Source: UBA7803 sp040219935 (GTDB taxonomy: Bacteria > Pseudomonadota > Gammaproteobacteria > Pseudomonadales > Azotimanducaceae). From it: a stretch of DNA of 64,000 bases. Shown piece by piece: positions 53,571 to 62,528 of the stretch. The position numbers and the translations under genes were made by a program. A model generated the notes under the pieces. The model ran no database searches and had not been told where the DNA came from. It worked only from the letters and a program-made list of their open reading frames with translations. The stretch covers positions 28,939-92,938 of the forward strand of contig JAVJUA010000057.1 in NCBI GenBank assembly GCA_040219935.1. Direction: 5' to 3'. Every line of letters starts with the position of its first letter. Within the stretch, counting starts at the first letter, position 1.

Positions 53571-54356
53571 ATGCGGCTCGACGGGCTCGACGGCAAGGTG
53601 GCGGTGATCACCGGCGGCACCCGCGGCATCGGCCGCGGCATCGCCGAGGCGCTGCTGGGGGAGGGCGTGCGCGTGGTGTTGAACGGGCGGTCGCCGGACA
53701 AGGGCCGGCAGGCGCTCGCCGAGCTGGGCGCCGGAGACAGCGCGCACTTCATTGCCGGCGACGTGCAGCGCCAGAGCGACGTGGAGGCGCTGATCGACGG
53801 GGCCATTGCGCGTTACGGCCGCGTTGACATTCTGGTGAACAACGCCGGCGGCTCGTCCGGCTTCGCACCGGTCGCCGAGCTCAGCGACCAGGCCTGGATC
53901 GAAGCCCAGAACTGGATCGTCAACGCCACCTTCTGGGCCACCCGCCGCGCCCTGCGCGACATGGTGACGCGGCGCTGGGGCCGCATCATCAACATCTCGT
54001 CGGTGGAAGGGCAGCGGGTCAACAAGCCGGCGGTCGCCCACTACGTCACCTGCAAGCATGCCATTCACGGCTTCACCAAGGCGGTGGCGTTCGAGTATGG
54101 CGCGCAGGGCATCACCTGCAACGCCATCTGCCCGGGCGCCGTGGAGACGGACCTGATGAGGGACAACGGCCCTGCGGCGGCGGCGGCGGCGGGCATGAGC
54201 TACGAGGCGTTCCTGGAGGGCTATGCCGAGCAGGCGGCCATCAAGCGCCTCACCACGCTCGACGACCTGAACGCCATGACGCTGCTGATCGCGTCGGCGC
54301 AGGGCGGCGGCATCACCGGCGCCATCCTCGACGTGCACGGCGGCACGGTGCTCTAG
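53571..54356 (+). CDS. Short-chain dehydrogenase/reductase
   Basis: A 261-residue SDR with TGGTRGIGRG, NNAGG, serine in NISSVEG and YVTCK. The long loop GPAAAAAAGMSYEAFLEGYAEQAAIKRLT and TGAILDVHGG resemble 3-hydroxybutyrate dehydrogenase-like SDRs. The ATG at 53571 follows a GAGGGGAGA ribosome site; an upstream in-frame start is not needed. It converges with the epoxide-hydrolase-like gene, 13 nt apart. Substrate unknown. Confidence 0.92.
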   Translation: MRLDGLDGKVAVITGGTRGIGRGIAEALLGEGVRVVLNGRSPDKGRQALAELGAGDSAHFIAGDVQRQSDVEALIDGAIARYGRVDILVNNAGGSSGFAPVAELSDQAWIEAQNWIVNATFWATRRALRDMVTRRWGRIINISSVEGQRVNKPAVAHYVTCKHAIHGFTKAVAFEYGAQGITCNAICPGAVETDLMRDNGPAAAAAAGMSYEAFLEGYAEQAAIKRLTTLDDLNAMTLLIASAQGGGITGAILDVHGGTVL

Positions 54357-54369
54357 CCGGGGCTGACGC

Positions 54370-54732
54370 TCAGGCCATCTGCCGGGTGAACGTCGCCAGG
54401 TCGAAGTAGTCGCGCCAGGCGGCGATCCTGCCGTCGCGCAGCTCGAAGGTGCCCATCACCGGCACCGCCAGGTGCTTGCCTCCCGGCATGTCGAATTCGT
54501 CCAGGCGTTCGGTGAGCACGCGGTCACCGTTCTCGGCGATGCTGATCACCTCCCAGCGCACGGCCAGCGGCTGCATGCCCCTGATCACGGCGCTGGCTGC
54601 CGCCTTGCCTTCGATTCTGTCCATGGGAATGTTGTGGTAGACCACGTCGTCGGTCAGCAGGTCTTCCACGGCGTCCCAGTCCATGCGGTTCCAGGCGTCG
54701 ATGAACGACATCACCAGGTCGGTATTGGTCAT
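54370..54732 (-). CDS. Limonene-1,2-epoxide hydrolase-like protein
   Basis: A 120-residue NTF2-fold protein in which all five catalytic positions of limonene epoxide hydrolase are present: Y32 and N34 (VVYHNIP), R76 and D78 (LTERLDEF) and D108 (WRDYFD). Their spacing fits the known enzyme (Tyr-x-Asn, Arg-x-Asp and Asp 30 residues on). It probably adds water to an epoxide, one expected P450 or dienone product. Its start is 3 nt after the VOC gene stop, so the two are co-translated. Confidence 0.88.
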   Translation of the reverse strand: MTNTDLVMSFIDAWNRMDWDAVEDLLTDDVVYHNIPMDRIEGKAAASAVIRGMQPLAVRWEVISIAENGDRVLTERLDEFDMPGGKHLAVPVMGTFELRDGRIAAWRDYFDLATFTRQMA

Positions 54733-54735
54733 GCT

Positions 54736-55281
54736 TCAGGCTCCTCTCAGATCGGCCATGGTACGCACCGGATCGCGGCCGTCCCAGTCGCGGCAGCGGT
54801 CGGCGATGAGATCGAACACGGCGGCGATCTCCGGCTTGTACTCCACCACCTCGAGCATGCAGCCCATGAGCGGGCGGGTGTCGTAGTAGCCAAACCGCGC
54901 GTTGCCGGTGCGGCCGAGGTTGGCGGCCGGGTAGCCCAGGTGCTCGAAGTACTCGGTGTCGGCGTCTATGTCGTGGGTCCACACGCACATGTGATGGAAG
55001 CCCATGCTGCCGGCCGGCACGCTGTCGCGATAGGCGCAGGGCGCATCGGTGGTGGGCTCGATCAGCTCGATCTGCACCGGCCCCGCCTGGCAGAGGGCCA
55101 CCTTCATGGCGAGCCGGCTCGGACGTCCGCGGTAGCTGACGTCGGTGAGCGCGGGGCCGTGCTCGGCGACGAAGAATGGGCCCACCCCCATCTCGGCGGT
55201 CCAGCGGCGCATGGCCGCGTCGAGATCGTCCACCACCCAGGCGTTCTGGAACACGGTACGATCGGTGGGTCGTTGGATCAT
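54736..55281 (-). CDS. VOC-family (glyoxalase-like) protein
   Basis: A 181-residue VOC protein. The first unit is VFQNAWVVDDLDAAMRRWTAEMGVGPFFV and the second MGFHHMCVWTHDIDADTEYFEHLGYPA, with GCMLEVVEYKPEI as the last strand. Candidate metal ligands are a His in GFHH and a Glu in LEVVEY. ATG 55281 with a GGAGGA site is chosen over an earlier in-frame start. It heads a two-gene unit with the epoxide-hydrolase-like protein. Together they could process an epoxide or dioxygenated product. Paralogous to the VOC genes at 46908 and 58616. Confidence 0.87.
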   Translation of the reverse strand: MIQRPTDRTVFQNAWVVDDLDAAMRRWTAEMGVGPFFVAEHGPALTDVSYRGRPSRLAMKVALCQAGPVQIELIEPTTDAPCAYRDSVPAGSMGFHHMCVWTHDIDADTEYFEHLGYPAANLGRTGNARFGYYDTRPLMGCMLEVVEYKPEIAAVFDLIADRCRDWDGRDPVRTMADLRGA

Positions 55282-55357
55282 GGTCTGTCCTCCGGATGCG
55301 GCCACGATAGCCCGGAAGGAGGAAGCGGCCGGGCGCCGCTTCCCCCGTGCTCCTGGA

Positions 55358-57820
55358 TCACTCCAGGCTGTAGGTCACCTGGGCCGTGATCAGCCGCGGC
55401 ATGCCGATCTGACCAGTCAGATCGCCCACCGAGCCCAGTGGCTTGTCCTGGATGCTGGTCACGTAGATCTCGTTGGCGCAGTTCGAGCAGATCAGCGCGA
55501 ACGACCACGGTCCGCCCTGTTGGTAGAGCCTGGCCGACAGGTTGCTGACGGTGCGCGACGGCGTCGCCGTGTTCGGCTGCCGGCGGGTCTTCTGGCCCTT
55601 GTCGTGATAGATCACGTCGGCGGTCAGCTCCACACCCCAGCCGGGACGGAGCTGCGCGCTGTAGCTGGCGCCGACGTTCACCTGAAACGGCGGGCCGCCG
55701 TAGCGCTCGCCGGAGAGGTCCTGGATGCGCGCGTCGTCGGCGCGGATGTAGCAGCCGGGCGGGCCGCTGCCGGTGGCCTGTCCAGTGTAGCACTGGGCGT
55801 CCTCGAACTCGTCGAACTCGAGCCGCGTGTACAGGGCGCCGAGACGGAGCTGCAGTGTCTCGGTAGCCTGGAAGATGCCCTGGATCTCGATGCCCTCGTT
55901 GGTGGCCACCGCCGCGTTCTGGGTCGAGAAGGTGGTGGTCACGGGGTCGAAGACGGCCACCTGCAGGTCCTCGTACTCGTAAGCGAACAGGGTGATGTCA
56001 CCGCTCAGGCGCTGATCGAGGAAGTAGCCCTTCACGCCCACCTCGAAGCCCTCCACCTCCGTCTCCTCGAACACGAAGTAGTCGTCGATCACCGACTGGG
56101 GCTCCGCGGAGAGGTTGGGCACCGTGCCCGGGTTGGAGATGCCGAACGACTGAAAGCCCGTCTTGTAGGCGGCATAGACCAGCAGGTCGTCCTGGGGCTT
56201 CCAGCTCACCGTCAGCTCCGGAGACGTGTTCTGCGACTCGCCCTCGGGAGAATAGAAGATGCCGCCGGGCGAGAAGCCGAGGCCGCGCTCGTAGAGGTTG
56301 CCGCCGAACGAGTCGCGCTGCTCGTCGGTGTAGCGCACGCCGCCGGACACCGACCATTGCTCGGAGAGCTGGTAGTCGAAGCTGCCGAACACCGACCAGC
56401 TCTCGATATTGTTGTCCCAGTGCTGGTGGTAGTTGATGAAGCTGCCCTGGTAGGGCCCGGGGTCCGGGTTCGGCATGAAGCCCGGCGGGTAGAAGGCCTG
56501 GGGCAGAATCTGCACCGGCGCGTCCAGGTCGCGCTCCATGTCTTCGTAGAAGCCGCCGAGCATGAAGTTGAGCGGCCCGTCGAAGCTCGACTGCAGCCGC
56601 AGCTCCTGGGTCCAGCTCTTGCCCGACTCACCCTGCTTGGAGATCACCACGGCGTAGCTCGTGTAGTCGTAGTTGGTGTACTCGCGATGCCGGTAATCCC
56701 AATGGCCGGTGACCGAGGTCAGGCTGAAGTCGCCGAGGTCCCAGTTCAGCTCCAGCGTCTGGATCTCGTTGGTCGCGCGGTTGAAGAACCGGGTGTCCTC
56801 GTCGATGAACGGGTGGGCGTTGGCGATGGCGGCCGCCGGCAGCGCCCCGTTGCGGCGCAACCGCGGGCCGCTGGCGCAGGTCTGGGTCGGATCGGGCACA
56901 CCGAAGAAGGTCGGATTCCCGCCGACACCGGCCGCGCACGAATAGAGGACGGTCAGACCGGCGTCGTTCTGCTTGGTGTAGGACCGGAACACCTTCAGCG
57001 TGGCGTCGAAGTTGTCCGCCGGCTGCCAGACGCCGGTGACCCGGACCACGCTCTGCTTCTGCTCCGGGAACTCGTCGTAGGACGCGCCGCGGGCCGGCAG
57101 ATCATCGAAGTAGAGCGGGTGCGGGTCGATGGGGCGTGCCGAGTTCTTGAGGTACCCGCCCTGCATGTCCTGGCCGCGAACGGCAACCCGGAATGCGAGC
57201 CGGTCACCCACCGGGAACGACAGCGCGCCCTCCAGCACCGGGTCTTCGGTCTCGAACTCGTAGCTGCCGGTGACGAAGCCCTCCATCGGCGCACCGATCT
57301 CCGGCGTGACGCTTTCGAGCGCGATCACGCCGGCTGGGCTGTTCTTGCCGAAGAACAGCGCCTGCGGGCCTTTGAGCACCTGCACCGACTGCACGTCGAA
57401 GAAGCCGACGTCGAGCACGTGACCGCGGGTGAACGACATGCCGTCCATCACCAGCGATACCGGCTGGTCGGCGCCGTAGTCCACGGCCAGGTTACCGACG
57501 TTGCGGATGTAGATGCTGCCACCGGCGCCGCCGCCGGCGGCGTGGCTGATCTGCACGCCCGGAATTCGCGACGTGAGCTGTGCCAGGTCGCGCGTGTGGT
57601 AGCGTTCGATCTCCTCCTGGGTGAGCGCCGAGATCGACACCGGCGTGTCGATCATGCGCTCCTCCCGTTTGCGGGCCGTGACCACCACCTCCTCGATCAT
57701 GCCTCGCGAGCGCTCCGCCTGCGAAGTCGCCGCCACGGCCGCGGCGTGGCCGCCCAGCGCCCAGAGCGCGGCGGCTGCCGACAGCCCCAGGACTGACCGG
57801 CTGATTCCCTTCCTGTTCAT
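55358..57820 (-). CDS. TonB-dependent outer-membrane receptor
   Basis: An 820-residue beta-barrel receptor. A signal peptide ends near AAAVAA (about residue 30), followed by a TonB-box region, IEEVVVTARKREERMIDTPVS, and a plug domain with LAQLTSRIPGVQ and IYIRNVG. The barrel has typical aromatic-ended strands and ends LITAQVTYSLE. No siderophore synthesis or iron genes are near, so uptake of the cluster's hydrophobic or bulky substrate is more likely than iron uptake; this is inference. Divergent from an EthD-like gene. Confidence 0.93.
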   Translation of the reverse strand: MNRKGISRSVLGLSAAAALWALGGHAAAVAATSQAERSRGMIEEVVVTARKREERMIDTPVSISALTQEEIERYHTRDLAQLTSRIPGVQISHAAGGGAGGSIYIRNVGNLAVDYGADQPVSLVMDGMSFTRGHVLDVGFFDVQSVQVLKGPQALFFGKNSPAGVIALESVTPEIGAPMEGFVTGSYEFETEDPVLEGALSFPVGDRLAFRVAVRGQDMQGGYLKNSARPIDPHPLYFDDLPARGASYDEFPEQKQSVVRVTGVWQPADNFDATLKVFRSYTKQNDAGLTVLYSCAAGVGGNPTFFGVPDPTQTCASGPRLRRNGALPAAAIANAHPFIDEDTRFFNRATNEIQTLELNWDLGDFSLTSVTGHWDYRHREYTNYDYTSYAVVISKQGESGKSWTQELRLQSSFDGPLNFMLGGFYEDMERDLDAPVQILPQAFYPPGFMPNPDPGPYQGSFINYHQHWDNNIESWSVFGSFDYQLSEQWSVSGGVRYTDEQRDSFGGNLYERGLGFSPGGIFYSPEGESQNTSPELTVSWKPQDDLLVYAAYKTGFQSFGISNPGTVPNLSAEPQSVIDDYFVFEETEVEGFEVGVKGYFLDQRLSGDITLFAYEYEDLQVAVFDPVTTTFSTQNAAVATNEGIEIQGIFQATETLQLRLGALYTRLEFDEFEDAQCYTGQATGSGPPGCYIRADDARIQDLSGERYGGPPFQVNVGASYSAQLRPGWGVELTADVIYHDKGQKTRRQPNTATPSRTVSNLSARLYQQGGPWSFALICSNCANEIYVTSIQDKPLGSVGDLTGQIGMPRLITAQVTYSLE

Positions 57821-57927
57821 TACCCCTCCCTCGGCTGCTACAGCCGTTCGATCCGTTAGCTACTCCTCGCGCTTGCAACGTCCCCCGGCCACCGAGGAAC
57901 ATGCTCGGCGGGCCGGGAGGAAGTCCA

Positions 57928-58593
57928 ATGATCAAGACCTATCTGTTTCTGAAGTCGGACGGCGGCGCCGACCCGTTTGCCCAGGTGGGTGCGGCGGCGG
58001 CCGAGACCCTGTCGGCGCTCTGCCCAGCGGCGGTGGGCTACGTGCAGACGCGCGCGCTTCCGGTCCAGCTCGATAACGTCGCCACGCCGGCGTATGCGGG
58101 CGTGGCGGAGCTGTGGTTTGCGGAAGCCGCCGACGCGCTGGCTGCTGCGCAGCCCGGCCTGCTCGCGGCGCTGTGGCGCGGCGGTGCGCAGGCGGTGGCC
58201 GCGGTGCTGGTCGGGCAGGAGCGGGTGGTCATGCGCCTCCCGGAGCACCACTGGCTGCCATCCATCAAGGGCGTGTTCCCGTTCGGACGTAAGCAAGGCC
58301 TCACGGTCGCCGACTTTCAGCGCCGCTGGTGGCTGGGTCATGGCCCCATCGCGGCCCGCACCGAGCACGCGCTCGCCTACGTGCAGTGCCATCCGCTGCC
58401 GGCGTGCTACGACGGCGCGCAGCCGGACTATGACGGCGTCACCGAGCTGCACTGGCCCGACGCGGACGCCGCGCGGGCGGCCATGAACTCCCGGCAGATG
58501 CGCGAGGATCAGGCCAGGGACGCCGAGGCCTTTGCGGAGCCGGGCAGCGTGCGCCTGCTGCTCGCCGAGGAGGAGCGGGTGCTGGTGCCTTGA
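57928..58593 (+). CDS. EthD-like protein with a tandem-duplicated barrel domain
   Basis: A 221-residue protein made of two ferredoxin-like halves. The second half (from about residue 115, FGRKQGLTVADFQRRWWLGHGPIA, then ALAYVQCHPLP and YDGVTELHWPDADAARAAM) is a complete EthD domain. The first half shows the same tail, VGYVQTRALP and YAGVAELWFAEAADALAAA, but a reduced N-terminal part. EthD-type proteins assist ether- or ring-degrading P450 systems and may be cofactor-free enzymes. It is divergent from the TonB receptor and convergent with a VOC gene. Confidence 0.85.
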   Translation: MIKTYLFLKSDGGADPFAQVGAAAAETLSALCPAAVGYVQTRALPVQLDNVATPAYAGVAELWFAEAADALAAAQPGLLAALWRGGAQAVAAVLVGQERVVMRLPEHHWLPSIKGVFPFGRKQGLTVADFQRRWWLGHGPIAARTEHALAYVQCHPLPACYDGAQPDYDGVTELHWPDADAARAAMNSRQMREDQARDAEAFAEPGSVRLLLAEEERVLVP

Positions 58594-58615
58594 TGCCTCT
58601 AGCCGGTGCATGGCG

Positions 58616-59140
58616 TCAGCGTCCGGCCTCGCGGATCAGGTCCGTCACCCCGTCCCATTCCTCGTGGGTGCGCTTCCAGCCGTCGAACAGCTCGCGGATG
58701 AGCGGCGCGTCGCCGTGCAGCTCGACGTAGCAGCCGAGGTCCTTGCGGCAGTCCATGTAGGCCACGTAGTCGCCGCCCCAGAGGGTGCAGGCGGTTGCGT
58801 AGCCGGCTTCGTTGAAGCGCCGCACCTCGCCGCTCACGTCCTCGATCAGCAGACCGATGTGGTGGAAGCCGTACTGGCCGCGGGGGTACATGTCCCGGTA
58901 GATGGACGGCGTGTCGTCGTGTTGAGCAATGAACTGAATATGGGCCGGGCCGGCCTGGCCGAAAGCGTAGCTGACGTCGGCCTCGATGGGCTCGCCGAGA
59001 TATCGGAAGTCTTCGGCGATGTGGTGCCGCACCACGTGGAACGGGCCGGCGCCCACCATCTGGTTCCACTTCCGGCACGCCTCGTCGATGTCCTCGACGA
59101 AGTACGCGTACTGCCAGATCGGATGACGAATGAGGCTCAT
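58616..59140 (-). CDS. VOC-family (glyoxalase-like) protein
   Basis: A 174-residue VOC protein: IWQYAYFVEDIDEACRKWNQMVGAGPFHVV and QYGFHHIGLLIEDVSGEVRRFNEAGYAT, ending GCYVELHGDAPLI. Candidate ligands are the His in GFHH and the Glu in YVELHG. Its ATG overlaps the stop of the MFS transporter by 4 nt, so the transporter and this protein are co-translated. Similar to the VOC genes at 46908 and 54736. Substrate unknown. Confidence 0.87.
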   Translation of the reverse strand: MSLIRHPIWQYAYFVEDIDEACRKWNQMVGAGPFHVVRHHIAEDFRYLGEPIEADVSYAFGQAGPAHIQFIAQHDDTPSIYRDMYPRGQYGFHHIGLLIEDVSGEVRRFNEAGYATACTLWGGDYVAYMDCRKDLGCYVELHGDAPLIRELFDGWKRTHEEWDGVTDLIREAGR

Positions 59141-60405
59141 GATTTCTGCTCTCCAGGCGTGGCGGTTGACGGGTACGCCGCGTCGTCGGGACGCGGCACC
59201 GGCCGCAGCAGCAGCATGGCGGCGGCCGACGGAATCAGCAGCAGCCCCAGCACGGCCCAGGCGGGGTCGTAGCTGCCGGTGCTGTCGCGCAGGTAGCCGG
59301 CCAGCCAGGGACCGAGCGCGGCGAGCGTGGTGAACGGGCCCACCATGCCCATGACCTGACCGAAGGCGGCGACGCCGAAGCGGTGGCTGACGGCGGCGCC
59401 GAGCAGCGGTAGAAAGCCGCCGGCCGCGGTGCCCAGCAGCACCGCGATGACGATCAGGGCAGGGTAGTCGACCTCGCCCCGCATCAGCGCGAAGGTGATG
59501 GCCAGCACGCCCAGGGCCAGCAGGAACAGCCAGCGCAGGTCGACGCGGTCGGCCAGCGCGCCGAAGCCCACCTTGGCCGCCGCCATGACCAGCGCCATGA
59601 TCGACACCAGGTAGGCGGTGGCGCGGGCGTCGATGCCGTGGTCGCTGGTGTAGGGGGCCAGGTTCTGCTGGGCGCCGCCGAAGGCGGTGGCCATGGGCGT
59701 GAACGCCAGCACCAGCAGCCAGAACGGACGGCTGCGCAGCAGCTCCGCCGTGGTCCAGGTCACGGCCGGCGGCTCCACCATGGGCGGCCGCGACGCGGCC
59801 GCGTCTTCGCCCGGGCGTCCGGCCTCGGCCGGCGAGTTGCGGATCAGCAGCCATACGGGCGGCACGATCAGCACCAGCACCAGTACGGCCAGCAGGTCGT
59901 TGGCATCCCGCCAGCCGAGTTCGGCCTGCAGGGTGGTCACCAGCGGCGGCATGAAGAAGCCGCCCAGCGACGTGCCGACGGTGGAGATGCCGATCGCCAG
60001 GCCGCGGCGCCGGGTGAACCAGCGGGCCGCCAGCGTCTGCGCCGCCAGCGGACCCGCCAGCAGCATGCCGGCTACCACCAGGCTGCCGTACAGAAACGAG
60101 AGCTGCCAGAGCGTCTGTGCTCGGGCGGCCAGGGCCAGGGCGAGGGCGAAGCACAGCGCGCCGGCGACGATCAGCACGCGGATCGAGGCGCGATCCATGG
60201 CGCGGCCGGCGAAGGGCGCCAGCGCGCCCATGGCTACCTGCAGGGTGATGAACACGGTCATCACCTGGCCGCGGCCGGCTCCGAACTCGGCGGACCAGGG
60301 ACCCACCCAGAACGTGAAGCAGTAGATGCCGATGCCGAAGGTCACCGCCTGGAACAGCATGCCCACGGCCAGAACGTTCCATCCGTGGTACCAGGGTGTG
60401 CGCAT
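59137..60405 (-). CDS. MFS transporter (monocarboxylate/oxalate-formate-like)
   Basis: A 422-residue, 12-helix carrier. The start PWYHGWNVLAVGMLFQAVTFGIG and WSAEFGAGRGQVMTVFITLQ is typical of the monocarboxylate-porter-like MFS branch. The loop GALADRVDLRW between helices 8 and 9 is the second MFS motif. ATG 60405 starts at the natural position before the first helix; the upstream in-frame extension is Arg/Ser-rich and unlikely to be translated. It likely carries an organic acid intermediate and is co-translated with a VOC protein. Confidence 0.92.
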   Translation of the reverse strand: MRTPWYHGWNVLAVGMLFQAVTFGIGIYCFTFWVGPWSAEFGAGRGQVMTVFITLQVAMGALAPFAGRAMDRASIRVLIVAGALCFALALALAARAQTLWQLSFLYGSLVVAGMLLAGPLAAQTLAARWFTRRRGLAIGISTVGTSLGGFFMPPLVTTLQAELGWRDANDLLAVLVLVLIVPPVWLLIRNSPAEAGRPGEDAAASRPPMVEPPAVTWTTAELLRSRPFWLLVLAFTPMATAFGGAQQNLAPYTSDHGIDARATAYLVSIMALVMAAAKVGFGALADRVDLRWLFLLALGVLAITFALMRGEVDYPALIVIAVLLGTAAGGFLPLLGAAVSHRFGVAAFGQVMGMVGPFTTLAALGPWLAGYLRDSTGSYDPAWAVLGLLLIPSAAAMLLLRPVPRPDDAAYPSTATPGEQKS

Positions 60406-60646
60406 CGGCGACCGCTCCCCTACCGACGAACGCCCACGCCGATTCCGCAGGCTCGGCGCCGATCGGAGGCAGCGGCGCTGAGAGGCGGAAGACGTCGACG
60501 GGCGCGCCGGCGCGCGCCCGGAACTGGCATGGGCATCAGATCTCTCCCTCGTGCGAATCAACGTCCGTACGCTGATTCTCTCTCTGGTACGAGCGCCTTC
60601 GATGGGCGGCCGGCGTCGTTACCCCCAACAAGCCGACGGCTCATCC

Positions 60647-60670
60647 AAAACCATCTGGCTTGACTGTTAT
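60647..60670 (+). promoter_or_regulatory. Operator-like site 10a (ACCGTCA-N4-TGACTGT family)
   Basis: Core 60650-60667 reads ACCATCT-GGCT-TGACTGT (12/14; right half perfect). It is 245 nt from the MFS start and 183 nt from the SDR start. Confidence 0.6.
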
Positions 60671-60701
60671 CGATATCACAACAGCAAACCCCTGTCACTA
60701 G

Positions 60702-60725
60702 ATAACCGTCAGGAGCGACGGAAAT
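60702..60725 (+). promoter_or_regulatory. Operator-like site 10b (ACCGTCA-N4-TGACTGT family)
   Basis: Core 60705-60722 reads ACCGTCA-GGAG-CGACGGA (11/14; left half perfect). It lies 55 nt from site 10a, centre to centre, and 128 nt upstream of the SDR at 60850: the only region with two copies. Confidence 0.55.
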
Positions 60726-60849
60726 ATTGCCAAGGCCCTGAAGGGGCGGTAGCGTAGGCGGCTCGTGAAGCCGGGGGAGTCGCTTCGCGACGCCGAAGTC
60801 TGCCGAACGCGGCCGCGGCGAGGTGAGGTTTTTCCGGGGGGGAGCCAGC

Positions 60850-61722
60850 ATGTCTCAGGTTCGTGGAAAGAACGCCATCGTCACCGGCGCTGCCGTTGGC
60901 CTGGGCAATGCCTATGCCCGGGCGCTGGCCCGGGAGGGTGCCAACGTGGCCGTCTGCGACGTGCGCGAGGAGGTGCTGTCGCTGCCGGCCGAGCTCGAGG
61001 CACTCGGCGTGCGCGCAGTCGCCTGGCAGGCCGACGTCTCCGAGCCTGCCGACGTGCGACGGGTGGTGGACGGTGCCCGCTCGGCGCTCGGCAGCATCGA
61101 CATCCTGATCAACAACGCCGGTGTCTGGGGCGCCAGCGTCGCCGATGACGACCTCGACAAGACCGAGGCAGATTACCGGCGCATCGTCGGCACCAACCTG
61201 AAAGGCGAGTTCCTGTTCGGCCGGGCCGTAATCCCGATCATGCTGGCCCAGGGCACGGGCGGCGAGATCGTCAACATCGCCACCGATCACATGGTCACCT
61301 GCGGGGCGCCCAACCACATCTGCCCGAAGCTGCCGTCCTGCCCCTGGAAGGACGCGCCCCGACCCACCGGCGGCGGCGACAGCATGGATCTCTACGATGC
61401 CGCCAAGTGGGGCATCAACGGTCTCACATTCGCCTGGGCCAAGGCGCTGCGGCCGCACAACATCCGGGTCAACGCCTTCTGCATGGGTGCGACCGATTCC
61501 TACATGCTGCGCTCGTTCCACAATTTCGATCCGTCGCCCGAGGAGGTCGCGTCCTGGATGTCGGCGGACGACAACGCCCAGGCCCTGATCGATCTTCTCA
61601 ACGAGGGCACTGCGGGTCGCACCGGCGAGAACATGAACTTCTGCGTCGGCCGCCCGTGCCGGCTCGAGCCTTCGCTGCCGCCGATCTACGTGCTCAAGGA
61701 GGATCTCGATGTCGTTGCTTGA
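60850..61722 (+). CDS. Short-chain dehydrogenase/reductase
   Basis: A 290-residue SDR with TGAAVGLGNAYARALAREGANV, NNAGVWG, and YDAAK. A longer loop after the active-site strand, HMVTCGAPNHICPKLPSCPW, with two or three cysteines, is unusual for SDRs. The ATG at 60850 sits in MSQVRGKNAIVTGAA after a GGGGGGAG site. It overlaps the next SDR by 14 nt, and the two share YDAAKWGINGL / YNASKWAINGF and MGATDS/MGATDT blocks, so they are tandem paralogues and may form a hetero-oligomer. Confidence 0.92.
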   Translation: MSQVRGKNAIVTGAAVGLGNAYARALAREGANVAVCDVREEVLSLPAELEALGVRAVAWQADVSEPADVRRVVDGARSALGSIDILINNAGVWGASVADDDLDKTEADYRRIVGTNLKGEFLFGRAVIPIMLAQGTGGEIVNIATDHMVTCGAPNHICPKLPSCPWKDAPRPTGGGDSMDLYDAAKWGINGLTFAWAKALRPHNIRVNAFCMGATDSYMLRSFHNFDPSPEEVASWMSADDNAQALIDLLNEGTAGRTGENMNFCVGRPCRLEPSLPPIYVLKEDLDVVA

Positions 61723-62503
61723 CGGACGCGCCGCCATCGTCAGCGGCGCCGGCAGGGGGCTCGGCGAGGCATTTGCCCGGCGGCTGGCGGCAGAGGGCGC
61801 CAGCGTGCTGCTGTTCGACGTGCTGCCGGCGGTGGAGTCGGTGGCGGCCGAGATAGCCTCGACCGCGTCCGGCCGCGTGCTCGGCATGGTGGCCGACGTC
61901 GGTTGCCGCGCCGACGTCGAGGCCGTGGTCGCCCGCGCGGTGGACGCCTTCGGCGGTGTCGATCTGCTGGTGAACAATGCCGGTACCTGGCGTGACACGC
62001 CGGTGGACGGCCCCTGGGAGCAGGCGCTGGCAGACTGGGACTTCATCATGGACACCAACCTGGAAGGTCTGCTGCTGCTGTCGCGTGCGTGCGTGCCCCA
62101 GCTGCGTGCCCGGGGCGGCGGCGACATCGTCAACATCTCCACCTACTACGTGCTGCCGGCCCGCAGCGCCGGCACGAACCCGCCCAACACCGACCTCTAC
62201 AACGCATCGAAGTGGGCCATCAACGGCTTCACCGACGCCTGGTCGAAGTACCTGGCCAAGGACGACATCCGGGTCAACGCGCTGTGCATGGGTGCCACCG
62301 ACACGCCCATGCTGCGGGGCCTGTTCGATGGCGGGCGGCTGCCGGCGGACTTGGCCGAGGTGGTGATGCAGCCGGCCGAGATCGCGCAGCTTCTGATCGA
62401 CGTGCTGCAGGACGGGCGCACCGGCGAGAACATCGGCGCCTGGGTGGGTGAGCCGGTGGCGCTGGGTCCGGTGAAGCCGCCGCACCAGCGCATCACGGGC
62501 TGA
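61709..62503 (+). CDS. Short-chain dehydrogenase/reductase (paralogue of the upstream SDR)
   Basis: A 264-residue SDR. The glycine motif reads SGAGRGLGEA, with Ser in place of the usual Thr; NNAGTW, a serine in NISTYYV and YNASK follow. It starts inside the preceding gene (14-nt overlap), which enforces close expression. It lacks the Cys-rich loop of its partner. Likely acts on the same or next intermediate. An MFS gene follows 25 nt downstream. Confidence 0.92.
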   Translation: MSLLDGRAAIVSGAGRGLGEAFARRLAAEGASVLLFDVLPAVESVAAEIASTASGRVLGMVADVGCRADVEAVVARAVDAFGGVDLLVNNAGTWRDTPVDGPWEQALADWDFIMDTNLEGLLLLSRACVPQLRARGGGDIVNISTYYVLPARSAGTNPPNTDLYNASKWAINGFTDAWSKYLAKDDIRVNALCMGATDTPMLRGLFDGGRLPADLAEVVMQPAEIAQLLIDVLQDGRTGENIGAWVGEPVALGPVKPPHQRITG

Positions 62504-62528
62504 GCCGGACGGTTCCGGGCATTCTCCG

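Larger units (their letters stand above)
60406..60849. promoter_or_regulatory. Long divergent promoter region
   Basis: This 444-nt gap between the minus-strand MFS gene and the plus-strand SDR is the longest in the window. It holds two operator-like sites, 10a and 10b. The side next to the MFS gene (60406-60640) is GC-rich and shows nothing else I can name; the middle (60640-60735) is AT-richer, as expected for a promoter. Confidence 0.6.
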
